DNA from: Carboxylicivirga mesophila
GTDB taxonomy: Bacteria > Bacteroidota > Bacteroidia > Bacteroidales > Marinilabiliaceae
Direction: 5' to 3'
Length of the DNA: 64,000 nt
Assembly (NCBI RefSeq): GCF_018271975.1
Contig: NZ_JAGUCN010000002.1
Location: 248,001-312,000 of the forward strand
In this document: positions 52,580-63,201 of the stretch, one piece after another
Position numbering within the stretch: the stretch's first letter is position 1
Layout: each line of letters starts with the position of its first letter
Translations under genes and position numbers: made by a program
Notes under the pieces: generated by a model
The model's database searches: none
Seen by the model: only the letters and a program-made list of their open reading frames with translations
Told to the model about the DNA's origin: nothing

Positions 52580-53755
52580 ATGAATGATAATCTACAAGAT
52601 ATAGAAAAGCTGGTTGGTAAGTATATCGATGGCACTGCATCAATCAAAGAGATAGCAGCCATTCATACCTGGCTTAGTGAGTCGGAAGCCAACAAAGTTG
52701 CTTTTACTAAGCTTAAACAAGAGTGTAAGCAGAAACAGCAATCTGTGGCTAATGCCGATTGGTTAAAGTTTGAGCAGAAATATGGCAATGCTGTTAAACC
52801 TAGTAAGAAAGGTAAACACTTGCTTGGATTTATTTCAATTGCAGCATCTATTTCTTTGGTAGTTGGTGTTTCTATTCATCTAATGAGCAATATTAAAGAC
52901 AACTATTCTGCTGTTTTGGCCGAAGCCAGTGCTGCCGAAGTGCCTGAAAAGACAACCATTAACTTATCGGACGGCGAGCAAATAACGCTTGAAACTTCAC
53001 ACTCAGTAGTTGAGATAGATAACCAAGGAAAACAGATTCTGCTGGAAGATGAGCGAGTGGTAGAGGCCAGTGGTGATACAAAAAGCTCTAAACCTGGGAT
53101 CAATCAGATTATTGTTCCATATGGTAAAACCGCTGAATTATTATTGGCAGATGGGACCAAAGTATGGCTTAATGCGGGTAGCCGCTTTGTATTTCCTGAT
53201 CACTTCAATAAGCAGCCAAACAGAGAGGTCGTGTTAATAGGCGAGGCATTTTTTGATGTGTCTCATAACGCCGATCAACCTTTTAAAGTCATTACTGATG
53301 AGATGGTTTACACAGTACTGGGGACCTCATTTAATATACAATCACTTCCCAATAGTGCATCGGTTAGCGCAGTGCTGGTAGAAGGATCGTTACAGGTTGA
53401 AAAGAAGACCCTTTTGAATAAACAAAAGGTGATTCTGAAACCAGGTCAAAAAAGCCAGTTTTTGCCAAAGCAGGATAGGATGCATGTAACCAATGTTAAT
53501 ACCGCTTTTTACACATCATGGAAGGACGGTTACCTGGTGCTGGATAAAAATCGCTTGGGCAAATTAATTAAACAGATTGAACAATTTTATCATAGTGAGT
53601 TAGTAATCAGTAATGAACTGATCGATATGCCAACTCAACTGTCAGGTAAGTTATTATTAAATGAAGATCCTGAGCAGGTTTATTCCGCGTTGTGTGATTT
53701 AACGGGTATGACTTACAGAATAGTAGCAAATAAAGTAGTATTTGAAAAACAATAA
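52580..53755 (+). CDS. FecR family anti-sigma factor
   Basis: This 391-residue inner-membrane protein has a cytoplasmic N-terminal part (1-80) that would bind the sigma factor. One transmembrane segment follows (about 81-103), then a periplasmic FecR domain (about 165-265, IIVPYGKTAELLLADGTKVWLNAGSRF) and a DUF4974-type C-terminus (LGKLIKQIEQFYHSELVISN). ATG 52580 is preferred over an in-frame TTG at 52562. It should relay the receptor's signal to the sigma factor. Confidence 0.92.
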   Translation: MNDNLQDIEKLVGKYIDGTASIKEIAAIHTWLSESEANKVAFTKLKQECKQKQQSVANADWLKFEQKYGNAVKPSKKGKHLLGFISIAASISLVVGVSIHLMSNIKDNYSAVLAEASAAEVPEKTTINLSDGEQITLETSHSVVEIDNQGKQILLEDERVVEASGDTKSSKPGINQIIVPYGKTAELLLADGTKVWLNAGSRFVFPDHFNKQPNREVVLIGEAFFDVSHNADQPFKVITDEMVYTVLGTSFNIQSLPNSASVSAVLVEGSLQVEKKTLLNKQKVILKPGQKSQFLPKQDRMHVTNVNTAFYTSWKDGYLVLDKNRLGKLIKQIEQFYHSELVISNELIDMPTQLSGKLLLNEDPEQVYSALCDLTGMTYRIVANKVVFEKQ

Positions 53756-53823
53756 AAGGGTGCGCTCGGTCAAAAACTCACCCTCTTAAATATTTTTTAA
53801 TCATTTAATTAAACATCAAATTT

Positions 53824-56800
53824 ATGAATTTCACTGGGAAATGGAAATCTTTCTTTCCGGTAAGAACAAAAAATTTGATTAAAGCAGGTTTAATTGCCTG
53901 TTTAATCATGGTTTTTGGTTCTAATGATGCGTTTGCATCCAGCCGGTTGAAAGAGCAAAAGGTTAACCTTAAGTTGAAGGGAGTAACACTTCAGGAGTGC
54001 TTAAAAGCAATTGAGGCACAAAGTAATATGGTTTTCGTGTATAACGAAGAGCAGGTAGATGTTAATCAAACAGTATCTGTTGAAGCCAGCAACGAAAGCG
54101 TAGAGCAGGTACTTAGTGAGGTACTTGACAATGCTACCTTTAGAATGTATGACAACCAGGTTGTAATTATTGCTGATGAGGCAACGCCAGTTGCAAATAT
54201 TCAGGAAGATAAAGTGAAGGTAAGTGGTACTGTTGTTGACCAGTTCGGAATGGGTATCCCGGGTGTTAACGTGGCTGTAAAAGGTACTACTATTGGTACT
54301 ATTACCAACCTTGATGGTCAGTTCTCTTTAGAAGTGCCAGCTAACAGTACTATTGTTTATTCATTTATCGGCTTTGCTTCGCAAGAAGTTAGTGTGGCTG
54401 CTGGAGCTTCTTATGATGTTACCATGCAGGAAGATGTAATGAATGTAGATGAAGTAGTTGTTACAGCTCTTGGTATTAAGCGTGAGAAGAAAGCCCTTGG
54501 TTACTCAGCTGTTGAAGTAGGTGAGGAAGCTTTTGAAAATATGAAAGATGCTAACCCAATGGGAGCACTATCTGGACGTATGGCTGGTGTACAAATCAAC
54601 ACGTCTTCACAGGGTGCTGGTGGTTCATCTTCAGTATTGATTCGTGGAGCTGCAGTGTTATCAGGCTCTAACGAGCCATTGTATGTAGTAGATGGTGTAC
54701 CAATCTCAAATACACAGTTCTCTAACGCTGATGATAAAGATAATGGTGGTGTTGACTCTGGTAACGGTCTGTCTGGTATTGCAGCTGATGATATTGAAAA
54801 CATCTCTGTATTAAAGGGACCTGCTGCAACAGCATTATATGGTTCTCGTGCCATCAATGGTGTTGTATTGGTTACTACTAAGTCAGGTAAAGGTGAGCAG
54901 GGTACAACTGTTGACTTCAACTCAAACATGACATTTGACAAAGCACGTATCTACTCTAACTGGCAAGAAGTATATGGTCAGGGTACAAACGGTATGGCTC
55001 CTCAAACAGCAGAAGCTGGTCGTGAGCAAACCTCTATGTGGGGTTCAAAATATAGCGATGTTGATTCGTATGTAAACTACCGTGGTGAGCAGCGTGACTA
55101 TAAGTTCCATGATAACGAACGTAACTTCTTTGATACTGGTATGACATGGACTAACTCTGTAGCTGTTAATCACAACACAGAGAAAGCCAACTTACGTTTG
55201 TCATACTCAAACACAACCAACAACGGTTTGGTTCCTGGAACTTCATATGACCGTAATACATTTAACGTGTCAGGTGGTACTAAAGCCTTTAATGATCGTT
55301 TAGAGATTAATGCTAAGATTGCTTATACGGATGAAGACTCTCAAAATGCAATGATGGGTGCTACACCATTCAACCCTACATCGCAATTATTGGGTGTGCC
55401 AAACAACGTTTCATTAAGCGACCTTAGGGATTATAAGGATCCTGTGACAGGTTTACCTGTTGGTTTGGGGGTTAACGGTAACAGCAACATCTACTGGACA
55501 ACCAATGAGATTGATCACAACTACAGAAAGAAACGTGTTATGTCGTTGGTGAATGCTAAGTTGCACATTACCGACCACTTGAATGCTCAATTAAGAGCAG
55601 GTAGCGATATGACATTCTTTGCCAATGAGTCTATTTACCCGATCGGTACTCCTTATTATGAGGATGGACGTGGTAGCATGATGAAAGCTGATGAAGTGGA
55701 ATCGAACTATGACTTCATCCTTAACTATGACCGTAACTTTACTGATAAGTTTGGTTTAACGGTAAATGCAGGTGCCTCACGAATGGATCGTGAATACGAA
55801 GGACTTAGTATCTATTCTATTGGATTCTCAGTGCCAGATTTACAGCGTCCAGGATTTGGTAAAGACAATACACAAGCAGTTGATTATAGCCGCAAGCGTA
55901 TCAATTCAGTGTATAGTACTGCTCAATTCCGCTATGGAAGTATGTTGTATGTTGATTTATCAGCTCGTAACGACTGGTCATCAACGCTTCCATCAGATAA
56001 TAACTCATACTTCTACCCATCTGTAAGTTCATCATTCATTGTATCAGAGGTGGTTAATATGCCTAGCTGGATTACTTTTGCCAAAGTACGTGGTTCTTGG
56101 GCACAGGTTGGTTCAGATACTGATCCTTACCAACTGGCTTTACAGTATAAGCTGGATGACAATACACATCCAAACTGGGGAGGTGGTAATATTGTTGTTG
56201 GAGGTGTTGACGGAAGTACTATTCCTAACGCAACATTGAAGCCTTCTATTATGACATCATACGAAGTGGGTGCTGACATCAAGTTCCTTAATAACCGTCT
56301 TGGATTAGATGTAACTTATTATAATTCGGTTGCTGATGATCAGATTATGCCAATTGATGTATCAAATACTTCAGGCTATAACCAAGCGATTGTTAACTCT
56401 GGTTCAATTGAAAACAAAGGTTGGGAAGTTGTATTGTATGCAACACCATACCGTAATGCTAACTTCTCATGGAATACATCGGTTAACTTCTCTTATAACA
56501 TTAACGAAGTGAAAGAGTTAGCTGAAGATGTAACTCAGCTTAACCTGATGACAGGTGCTGGTGTTAACGTAATTGCAGCTGTAGGAGAAGAGTACGGAAC
56601 AATTATGGGTAGAGAATTCCAGCGCGGTGACGATGGAAAGATCATTATTGGTGATAATGGCTTACCACAGGCAACTAATGAGTATACAAAGCTTGGCGGT
56701 GCCTATCACCCTGTGATGCTGGGTTGGAGCAACACTCTTACTTATAAGCAATTTACTCTGAATGTATTGCTTGATTCTAAGTTTGGTGGTGAAGTGTATT

Positions 56801-57225
56801 CAGCAACAGAAGCTTCTGCTTATGCAAGTGGAAAGCACGAAAAAACGTTAGGAAGAAGTGAGTACGTGGCTGGTGAAGTATGGTATCCAGCAGAGTTAGA
56901 AGGTCAGGGAACAACAGCCCGTCCTGAAGAATTATATGGTGCACTGGCATCTGTAGATGAGTTATTTGTTTATGATGCATCTTACGTATCATTACGTGAA
57001 ATCAGCCTGTCATACCGTCTGCCAAATCAGTTATTTAAAGATGCCAAGTACTTTAAAGGTGCAAGTTTAGGCTTATTCGGTAAAAACCTGGGTTACCTAT
57101 ATCGTTCAACCGATAATATCGATCCTCAGTCAACTTACTCAATTAGTAACGGAGGTCAGGGTATTGAGTACGGTAACATGGCTTTACCGGCAAGCTTTGG
57201 TTTCAATGTTAACGTGAAATTTTAA
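53824..57225 (+). CDS. SusC/RagA family TonB-linked transporter with STN domain
   Basis: This 1133-residue outer-membrane protein imports an unidentified oligomer. Signal peptide (about 1-38) is followed by the STN domain (about 47-117, LKLKGVTLQECLKAIEAQSNMVFVY), a carboxypeptidase-like domain (132-204), DEVVVTALG (209-217, TonB-box region), the plug (about 223-350) and the barrel ending NVNVKF. The STN domain signals to FecR when substrate is bound, which agrees with the two genes upstream. Codons are notably rich in GGT, GCT and CGT, suggesting high expression. Confidence 0.96.
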   Translation: MNFTGKWKSFFPVRTKNLIKAGLIACLIMVFGSNDAFASSRLKEQKVNLKLKGVTLQECLKAIEAQSNMVFVYNEEQVDVNQTVSVEASNESVEQVLSEVLDNATFRMYDNQVVIIADEATPVANIQEDKVKVSGTVVDQFGMGIPGVNVAVKGTTIGTITNLDGQFSLEVPANSTIVYSFIGFASQEVSVAAGASYDVTMQEDVMNVDEVVVTALGIKREKKALGYSAVEVGEEAFENMKDANPMGALSGRMAGVQINTSSQGAGGSSSVLIRGAAVLSGSNEPLYVVDGVPISNTQFSNADDKDNGGVDSGNGLSGIAADDIENISVLKGPAATALYGSRAINGVVLVTTKSGKGEQGTTVDFNSNMTFDKARIYSNWQEVYGQGTNGMAPQTAEAGREQTSMWGSKYSDVDSYVNYRGEQRDYKFHDNERNFFDTGMTWTNSVAVNHNTEKANLRLSYSNTTNNGLVPGTSYDRNTFNVSGGTKAFNDRLEINAKIAYTDEDSQNAMMGATPFNPTSQLLGVPNNVSLSDLRDYKDPVTGLPVGLGVNGNSNIYWTTNEIDHNYRKKRVMSLVNAKLHITDHLNAQLRAGSDMTFFANESIYPIGTPYYEDGRGSMMKADEVESNYDFILNYDRNFTDKFGLTVNAGASRMDREYEGLSIYSIGFSVPDLQRPGFGKDNTQAVDYSRKRINSVYSTAQFRYGSMLYVDLSARNDWSSTLPSDNNSYFYPSVSSSFIVSEVVNMPSWITFAKVRGSWAQVGSDTDPYQLALQYKLDDNTHPNWGGGNIVVGGVDGSTIPNATLKPSIMTSYEVGADIKFLNNRLGLDVTYYNSVADDQIMPIDVSNTSGYNQAIVNSGSIENKGWEVVLYATPYRNANFSWNTSVNFSYNINEVKELAEDVTQLNLMTGAGVNVIAAVGEEYGTIMGREFQRGDDGKIIIGDNGLPQATNEYTKLGGAYHPVMLGWSNTLTYKQFTLNVLLDSKFGGEVYSATEASAYASGKHEKTLGRSEYVAGEVWYPAELEGQGTTARPEELYGALASVDELFVYDASYVSLREISLSYRLPNQLFKDAKYFKGASLGLFGKNLGYLYRSTDNIDPQSTYSISNGGQGIEYGNMALPASFGFNVNVKF

Positions 57226-57230
57226 TAAAG

Positions 57231-59135
57231 ATGAAGAAGCTAAATATAATATTATTCGCTGCAGTGCTAACAATGTTTAGTGCCTGTACCGATGAATTCG
57301 ATACGATTAATGATAATCCTAACCGAGTTACGGATTTAGATGCAGGCTTTCAGTTTGGTAAAATCCAGCTGATGTATGCAGGTAATGGACACGAAGAATG
57401 GAGAGGTAACCTGATTATGACAGGTCCAATTTCGGGGATTACACAATGTGGCTATCGCACCGGGCAGTCATTTGGACTTTCTGATGGTTTCTCAGAAGCT
57501 AAATGGTCGGCTATTTATACCAATGTAGTTAAGGATGCCAGGGATATGCAGCGTACCCTTACTGAAAAGGATGAAGATGGTTCAAATATTGTTAAGTTGG
57601 CTCAGACTGATATTGTGCTTCAGTTGGCTGCTCAGCGTTTAACCGATTTATATGGTGATATACCTTATAGTGAAGGTGGTCTTGGATTCAATGAATTGAA
57701 TTACTATCCAGCTTATGACTCTCAAGAGGATGTTTATAAGGGAATGGTTGAAAAGCTTAGAGCTGCAAGGCAAACTCTGTTATCGGATAATGGTGAGTCT
57801 TTTGGAAGCCACGATTTGATTTATGGACATTTGGACAACGATTCAAGACGTAAAAGCTGGGCGAAATTAGCCAACTCATTATTGTTACGCATTGGTATGC
57901 GTGCTTCAAATGCCGATCCTGCATGGGCAAAAGAAGTAGTTGAAGAAGCTGCAGCACATTCAGCTGGCTTTATTACTGGAGTAACGGTTGATGAGGGAGC
58001 TGCACTATTGAAACACAGTACTAATGGTGGTCCTTGGGGTATTCATGAAAATGGAGCCGGTTCGGCTATCAACGGTAAAGTGGGTGGTTTTGCCTATGCT
58101 TATGTTGGTGAAGAATACTTACGTTTAGCACAGCAAAATGAAGATCCACGTCTGTTCTATACAGCTTGTCAGGTTGTTAACCAGGATGGTGAGTTCAGAG
58201 CATGGACAGGTCAAACATACTTCAATCCTTTCGAGGAGGCAGCTCGTCCGGGAGAGGCTTGGAAGCCAGTTGTATTCAATCCTGAAAAAGGTGGTGCTGA
58301 TGAATCATTCTCGGTGAGAGGTTTGATGAAAGTTGAAGGTGTTCAGGTATTTACTGACTATTTTGTATCTGCTGGTAGTCTTGGTGATACAGTTGAGGTT
58401 AAGCAGGGTGATAACGTTCTTTATGAATATATTTATAATGCAGATTACGCACAGTATCGCACTCTGTGTGCTGTAAACCCTGAAACAGTTGGTTCACGCA
58501 CAGCTCCTAGTATTTTCTTCACAGGTGATGAAACTTATTTCATCCTTGCTGAAGCAGCTGCTAAAGGATGGACCGTGCCTGGTGATGCTGCAACAAACTT
58601 AGCAAAGGCTGTTGAACTAAACATCAGCAAATATCCAGCTTTGTATAATGAAAGTTCTTCACCTGAAACTTATATGAGCAAATATGCTGCAACAAGCGGT
58701 GATACTCGTACCTACGAAGAAATGGCTGCTGATTACATTGCTAACCTTGGAGTAGCAACTGTTGAAACTATTCAGCTGGAGCGTTGGAAGTCATTATTCC
58801 TGAATGGCTATGAGGCATTTGCGTTATGGAACCGTACGCTTGTTTCGGTAACACCTGTTGGCATTCCTTACGACAGAAATATTGAGTTGCCAGAATATCA
58901 GTGGGATAACATCAAGGACGCTCTTCCTGGTGTTGAACAAACTCCTGACGCATTCTTCTCGACACCATTCCATAATGGTGGTATTACTGGCGGTGTTCGC
59001 CCTCGTCGCTTAGATTATCCAGATAGGGAGCGTATGAATAATACAGCTAATATCAATGCGGCTATGGAGCGTCAGTCAGCCTTTGGAAATGATGGTGATA
59101 ACTTCATTTCAACCAAAATGTGGATTAGTAAATAA
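57231..59135 (+). CDS. SusD/RagB family substrate-binding lipoprotein
   Basis: This 634-residue surface lipoprotein (lipobox Cys19, MFSACTDEFD) is the SusD-like lid of the adjacent SusC, from which it is 5 nt away. DTINDNPNRVTDLDAGFQFGKIQLMYAG places it in the SusD-like_2 group. It should capture the substrate and close over the SusC pore. No glycoside hydrolase, lyase or protease is next to it in the window, so the ligand cannot be guessed. A UUCG-type terminator follows. Confidence 0.93.
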   Translation: MKKLNIILFAAVLTMFSACTDEFDTINDNPNRVTDLDAGFQFGKIQLMYAGNGHEEWRGNLIMTGPISGITQCGYRTGQSFGLSDGFSEAKWSAIYTNVVKDARDMQRTLTEKDEDGSNIVKLAQTDIVLQLAAQRLTDLYGDIPYSEGGLGFNELNYYPAYDSQEDVYKGMVEKLRAARQTLLSDNGESFGSHDLIYGHLDNDSRRKSWAKLANSLLLRIGMRASNADPAWAKEVVEEAAAHSAGFITGVTVDEGAALLKHSTNGGPWGIHENGAGSAINGKVGGFAYAYVGEEYLRLAQQNEDPRLFYTACQVVNQDGEFRAWTGQTYFNPFEEAARPGEAWKPVVFNPEKGGADESFSVRGLMKVEGVQVFTDYFVSAGSLGDTVEVKQGDNVLYEYIYNADYAQYRTLCAVNPETVGSRTAPSIFFTGDETYFILAEAAAKGWTVPGDAATNLAKAVELNISKYPALYNESSSPETYMSKYAATSGDTRTYEEMAADYIANLGVATVETIQLERWKSLFLNGYEAFALWNRTLVSVTPVGIPYDRNIELPEYQWDNIKDALPGVEQTPDAFFSTPFHNGGITGGVRPRRLDYPDRERMNNTANINAAMERQSAFGNDGDNFISTKMWISK

Positions 59136-59464
59136 TTATCACATACAATATACTTTTAAAGGAGCCTTCGGGCTCCTTTTTTGTTTACACAAAGCCTTCC
59201 ATAGTTACTTTGTTTATATGCAGTCTAAATTAGATAAGTACCAAATTTTATTTCAACTTACAAATCGTAAGTGAAAGATAATAAAAGGTCATCTTTCGGC
59301 AATGGCCTGAAATCTGGCATGTGAGTTTAATTAAAAAGGGGCTGGTTGGCTATTAAAATGGTTTTTGAGGTGTTGTACCCCCTAATTTGAAAGTGACGGA
59401 TGACATGTTTCTGATATGAAAAAACATCAACATTTGTACAACAAACAATTTAAAACCATTAATT
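59136..59464. other. Intergenic region, no gene seen
   Basis: These 329 bases hold the terminator at 59158-59180 and the upstream region of aspA. I see no further feature. Confidence 0.5.
59158..59182 (+). terminator. Rho-independent terminator of the sus operon
   Basis: AAAGGAGCC (59158-59166) pairs with GGCTCCTTT (59171-59179) across a TTCG tetraloop, followed by T residues. It closes the SusC/SusD transcript. Confidence 0.92.
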
Positions 59465-60871
59465 ATGGCAACACGTATCGAAAGCGATTTAATTGGAGAA
59501 TTACAAGTTCCCGTTGATGCATATTATGGAGTGCAAACGCAACGTGCCGTCGAAAATTTTAATATATCTACGGCTCGCCTGAGCCATTACCGTCATTTTA
59601 TATGGGCCCTTGGGGTTGTTAAAATGGCAGCCATCAAGGCCAATCACGAAATGGGCTTGGTTGATGATAAGCTGAAAACTGCCGTCGTGCAGGCCTGTAA
59701 AGAAGTGATGGAAGGAAAGTTTGACAAGGAGTTTCCTATTGACATGATACAGGGAGGCGCAGGTACCAGCACCAATATGAATGCCAATGAGGTTATCGCC
59801 AACCGGGCATTGGAATTAATGGGTTACGAAAAGGGGCAGTATGAGCATTGCTCACCCAACGATGTGGTGAATCTGTCACAATCGACCAATGATGCCTATC
59901 CGACCGCTATTAAGCTATCACTCATCAAAATGAATTACGTTTTGATTGAGCATCTGCAACAGTTGGTTGATGCTTTCAAGAAGAAAGGGAATGAATTTGC
60001 ACACATCATTAAGATGGGTCGTACACAGCTGCAGGATGCTGTGCCAATGACTTTGGGACAGGAGTTTTGTGCCTATGCCATGACCCTGAGCGAGGAAATT
60101 GAGCGGCTTACACAGAATGCCAACCTCTTCCGTGAGGTGAATATGGGAGCTACTGCTATCGGTACCGGTATCAATTCGGTGGAAGGTTACTCTGAGGCCT
60201 GTGTAAAGTACCTGTGTGAGATAACCGGATACCCTATTGTTTTGGCATCAGATTTAGTGGAGGCAACGCCTGATACAGGTTCATACGTTATTTACTCATC
60301 GGCCCTGAAGCGAATGGCCGTTAAGGTATCAAAAATCTGTAACGATCTGCGTTTGCTATCATCAGGACCACGCGCTGGTTTAAACGAGATTAATCTTCCT
60401 CCTATGCAGCCAGGCTCATCTATTATGCCTGGTAAGGTCAATCCGGTTATACCTGAAGTGATGAACCAGATTTGCTTTAAAGTGATAGGTAACGATTTAA
60501 CAGTGACCTTTGCTGCCGAGGCCGGACAGCTTCAGCTGAACGTGATGGAGCCGGTATTGGCTCATAGCATATTAGAGTCTATCCAGTTTTTAATGCGAGG
60601 CATGGATACCTTACGCCTTAAATGCATTGATGGCATTACGGCCAACGAAGATGTATGCGAAAACATGGTGCTAAAGAGCATTGGTATTGTTACAGCCTTA
60701 AATCCTCACATTGGGTACAAAAATAGTACACGCATTGCCAAGGAGGCTCTAAAAACGGGTAAAGGTGTTTATGAGATTGTGCTGGAGGAAGGCATTTTAT
60801 CAGAGGAAGAACTAAAAGAAATATTGAAGCCGGAAAATATGATTGGCCCGGCTAAACGTACATGCCAATAA
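59465..60871 (+). CDS. aspA: Aspartate ammonia-lyase
   Basis: This 468-residue enzyme converts aspartate to fumarate and ammonia, an entry into fumarate respiration or succinate fermentation. DAYYGVQTQRAVENF at the start, QGGAGTSTNMNANEVIANRAL, SPNDVVNLSQSTNDAYPTAI and the GSSIMPGKVNPVIPE signature (about 316-330) define the aspartase/fumarase superfamily. The first two blocks favour aspartase over class II fumarase; that distinction is by sequence pattern only. Monocistronic, with a terminator at 60893. Confidence 0.93.
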   Translation: MATRIESDLIGELQVPVDAYYGVQTQRAVENFNISTARLSHYRHFIWALGVVKMAAIKANHEMGLVDDKLKTAVVQACKEVMEGKFDKEFPIDMIQGGAGTSTNMNANEVIANRALELMGYEKGQYEHCSPNDVVNLSQSTNDAYPTAIKLSLIKMNYVLIEHLQQLVDAFKKKGNEFAHIIKMGRTQLQDAVPMTLGQEFCAYAMTLSEEIERLTQNANLFREVNMGATAIGTGINSVEGYSEACVKYLCEITGYPIVLASDLVEATPDTGSYVIYSSALKRMAVKVSKICNDLRLLSSGPRAGLNEINLPPMQPGSSIMPGKVNPVIPEVMNQICFKVIGNDLTVTFAAEAGQLQLNVMEPVLAHSILESIQFLMRGMDTLRLKCIDGITANEDVCENMVLKSIGIVTALNPHIGYKNSTRIAKEALKTGKGVYEIVLEEGILSEEELKEILKPENMIGPAKRTCQ

Positions 60872-60892
60872 TTATATTGATTAGTTAATTTG

Positions 60893-60926
60893 AAAAAGCG
60901 GATGTTGAAAAGCATCTGCTTTTTTT
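60893..60926 (+). terminator. Rho-independent terminator of aspA
   Basis: AAAAAGCGGATG (60893-60904) pairs with CATCTGCTTTTT (60913-60924, one G-T) across an 8-nt loop and runs into T residues. Confidence 0.85.
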
Positions 60927-61019
60927 GTTAGAAGATGGAGATTGCGTTGGAGTATAAAGGTCCTATGTGCGGTAGGAGCGTTACCTGTAGTAAGGTTGTG
61001 GCTCGTGATTAGGCGGTAT

Positions 61020-61051
61020 AAAAAAGCCCGCTTAACAAGTTAAGCGAGCCC
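61020..61051 (-). terminator. Rho-independent terminator of lepA
   Basis: On the minus strand an 11-bp stem (GCTCGCTTAAC with GTTAAGCGGGC, one T-G pair) closes a TT loop, followed by six T (61026-61021). It is 34 nt after the lepA stop. A smaller hairpin at 61066-61079 reads toward plus-strand T residues. Confidence 0.8.
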
Positions 61052-61083
61052 GAGTTATTTCCATCTCCCAACAGGGAGCTTTT

Positions 61084-62871
61084 TTAATCCAGTTTCAATA
61101 CTGCCAGGAAGGCTTTTTGAGGTACTTCCACATTACCTACCTGCTTCATACGCTTTTTACCTTTCTTCTGCTTCTCCAGCAGCTTACGCTTACGCGAGAT
61201 ATCACCACCGTAACATTTGGCAGTTACATCCTTACGAACTGCTTTTACGGTCTCACGAGCAATCACCTTGGCACCAATTGCCGCCTGAATGGCAATGTCA
61301 AACTGCTGACGTGGGATAAGCTCTTTCAGCTTTTCACACATACGACGGCCAAATACCTGGGCATTGTCAAAGTGAATCAATGATGATAGCGCATCCACAC
61401 TTTCACCATTCAAGAGAATATCCAGTCGCACCAGTTTGGCAGCTCTAAATTCTATTGGGTGATAATCAAATGAGGCGTAACCCTTCGATATACTTTTCAG
61501 TTTGTCGTAGAAATCAAATACAATTTCGGCCAGCGGCATGTCAAACTCCAGGTCAACGCGGTCGGCTGTCAGATAGTGTTGTTTAATCAGTTCGCCACGT
61601 TTACCAAGGCAAAGTGTCATAATACTGCCAATGTACTCACTCTTGGTAATCACCGATGCCCTGATGTAAGGTTCTTCGACTTTTTCCAGCAGGGTTGGCT
61701 CAGGAAGCTCTGAAGGCGTATGAATATTCACCACCTCGCCTTTTTTAGTGTGTGCAATATACGGTACGTTAGGCACGGTGGTAATAACCGCCATGTCAAA
61801 CTCACGGTCCAGTCGTTCCTGAATGATCTCCATGTGCAGCAAGCCCAGGAATCCACATCGGAAACCAAACCCCAAGGCAGCCGATGACTCCGGTTCATAG
61901 GTCAGTGAGGCGTCATTCAGCTGTAATTTTTCCATGGCAGCGCGCAAATCCTCATAATCTTCGGCATCGATGGGGTAAACACCCGCAAATACCATGGGTT
62001 TCACATCCTCAAAGCCACCAATGGCTTTCTCGCAGCGGTTCTTTACGTGCGTAATGGTATCACCTACTTTTACTTCTTTACTGGTTTTAATGCCTGAAAT
62101 AATATAACCTACATCACCGGTCTTTAATTCTTTACGGGGCTCCATATCCAGGCGCAGAACGCCTACTTCATCAGCATGATACTCTTTGCCGGTATTGAAG
62201 AACTTCACATGGTCGCCCTTCTTAATACTTCCGTTGACCACCTTAAAATAAGCGATGATACCACGGAATGAATTGAATACCGAATCGAAAATCAAACATT
62301 GCAAAGGCGCATCCACATCACCTACTGGAGCAGGAACGCGGTGAATCAGGGCACTTAATATTTCATCAACCCCTTCGCCAGTTTTTCCACTGGCCCGGAT
62401 AATATCTTCCCGATCACAGCCTATTAAATCAATAATCTGGTCTTCTACCTCTTCCGGCATGGCATTGGGCAAATCCATTTTATTCATCACCGGAATGATC
62501 TCTAAATTGTGCTCAATGGCCTGGTAGAGGTTGGAGATGGTTTGCGCCTGGATACCTTGCGTAGCATCAACAATAAGCAATGCGCCTTCGCAGGCTGCAA
62601 TAGAACGCGACACCTCATATGAAAAATCAACGTGTCCCGGCGTGTCAATCAGGTTTAAAACATACTTTTCACCTTCAAACTCATAGTCCATCTGTATGGC
62701 ATGACTCTTAATGGTAATACCACGTTCGCGTTCCAGATCCATATTGTCCAGTACCTGTGCCTGGAGGTCTTTCTCTGAAACGGTTTTGGTGAATTCCAGC
62801 AAGCGGTCGGCCAAAGTACTTTTACCGTGGTCGATATGAGCAATGATGCAAAAATTACGTATATTCTTCAT
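61084..62871 (-). CDS. lepA: Elongation factor 4 (LepA)
   Basis: This 595-residue GTPase back-translocates stalled ribosomes. Motifs are [16 protein letters not shown] (G1, about 10-25), RERGITI (G2), DTPGHVDF (G3) and NKMDLPNA (G4). EF-G-like domains and the LepA-specific C-terminal domain ([32 protein letters not shown]) follow. Full length. Its own leader contains a hairpin at 62896-62915 and a TATCTTTG box. Confidence 0.98.
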   Translation of the reverse strand: MKNIRNFCIIAHIDHGKSTLADRLLEFTKTVSEKDLQAQVLDNMDLERERGITIKSHAIQMDYEFEGEKYVLNLIDTPGHVDFSYEVSRSIAACEGALLIVDATQGIQAQTISNLYQAIEHNLEIIPVMNKMDLPNAMPEEVEDQIIDLIGCDREDIIRASGKTGEGVDEILSALIHRVPAPVGDVDAPLQCLIFDSVFNSFRGIIAYFKVVNGSIKKGDHVKFFNTGKEYHADEVGVLRLDMEPRKELKTGDVGYIISGIKTSKEVKVGDTITHVKNRCEKAIGGFEDVKPMVFAGVYPIDAEDYEDLRAAMEKLQLNDASLTYEPESSAALGFGFRCGFLGLLHMEIIQERLDREFDMAVITTVPNVPYIAHTKKGEVVNIHTPSELPEPTLLEKVEEPYIRASVITKSEYIGSIMTLCLGKRGELIKQHYLTADRVDLEFDMPLAEIVFDFYDKLKSISKGYASFDYHPIEFRAAKLVRLDILLNGESVDALSSLIHFDNAQVFGRRMCEKLKELIPRQQFDIAIQAAIGAKVIARETVKAVRKDVTAKCYGGDISRKRKLLEKQKKGKKRMKQVGNVEVPQKAFLAVLKLD

Positions 62872-63201
62872 CTATAATTATTTACTTATAACAGACTTAT
62901 CTATTGACAGATAAGGAATGCAAAGATACTTAATTAATTAAAATCTGACTATAGCTTGAGTAAGGTTCACCTTTTAAAAGTTCATATTACGACAGATTAG
63001 TTATAGTATTTGCTATACTGATGAATGCAAAAGACCTTTCACTTGCCATCAGTTGGTTTATGTATTAATTTTGATGAAGCTTGTTCGATTGTTGCATGTG
63101 GTTTGATAACTGGTGAGTTTGCTATTGATACCCTGCACAAACTCTTAATACCGCCCTGTTACTCTTTTCCATCCTTTTCTAATCTTTAAAATCAAATCGT
63201 T
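62872..63201. other. Divergent intergenic region
   Basis: These 330 bases separate lepA (minus) from the M29-like gene (plus). They hold the lepA -7 box and a 7-bp inverted repeat at 62896-62915 (CTTATCT/AGATAAG, 6-nt loop). No ORF was seen. Confidence 0.55.
62921..62928 (-). promoter_or_regulatory. Putative -7 box (TATCTTTG) of lepA
   Basis: On the minus strand it matches TAnnTTTG, with the box ending 49 nt upstream of the lepA start. The hairpin at 62896-62915 would sit at the extreme 5' end of the transcript. Confidence 0.45.

Noticed and set aside
54501-54941. 146-codon minus-strand ORF inside susC
   Set aside because: Produced by biased codon use on the sense strand; no signal or motif.
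59465-60871. Class II fumarase instead of aspartase
   Set aside because: N-terminal VQTQRAVENF and the NMNANEVIANRAL block fit aspartase better, although the shared superfamily leaves some doubt.
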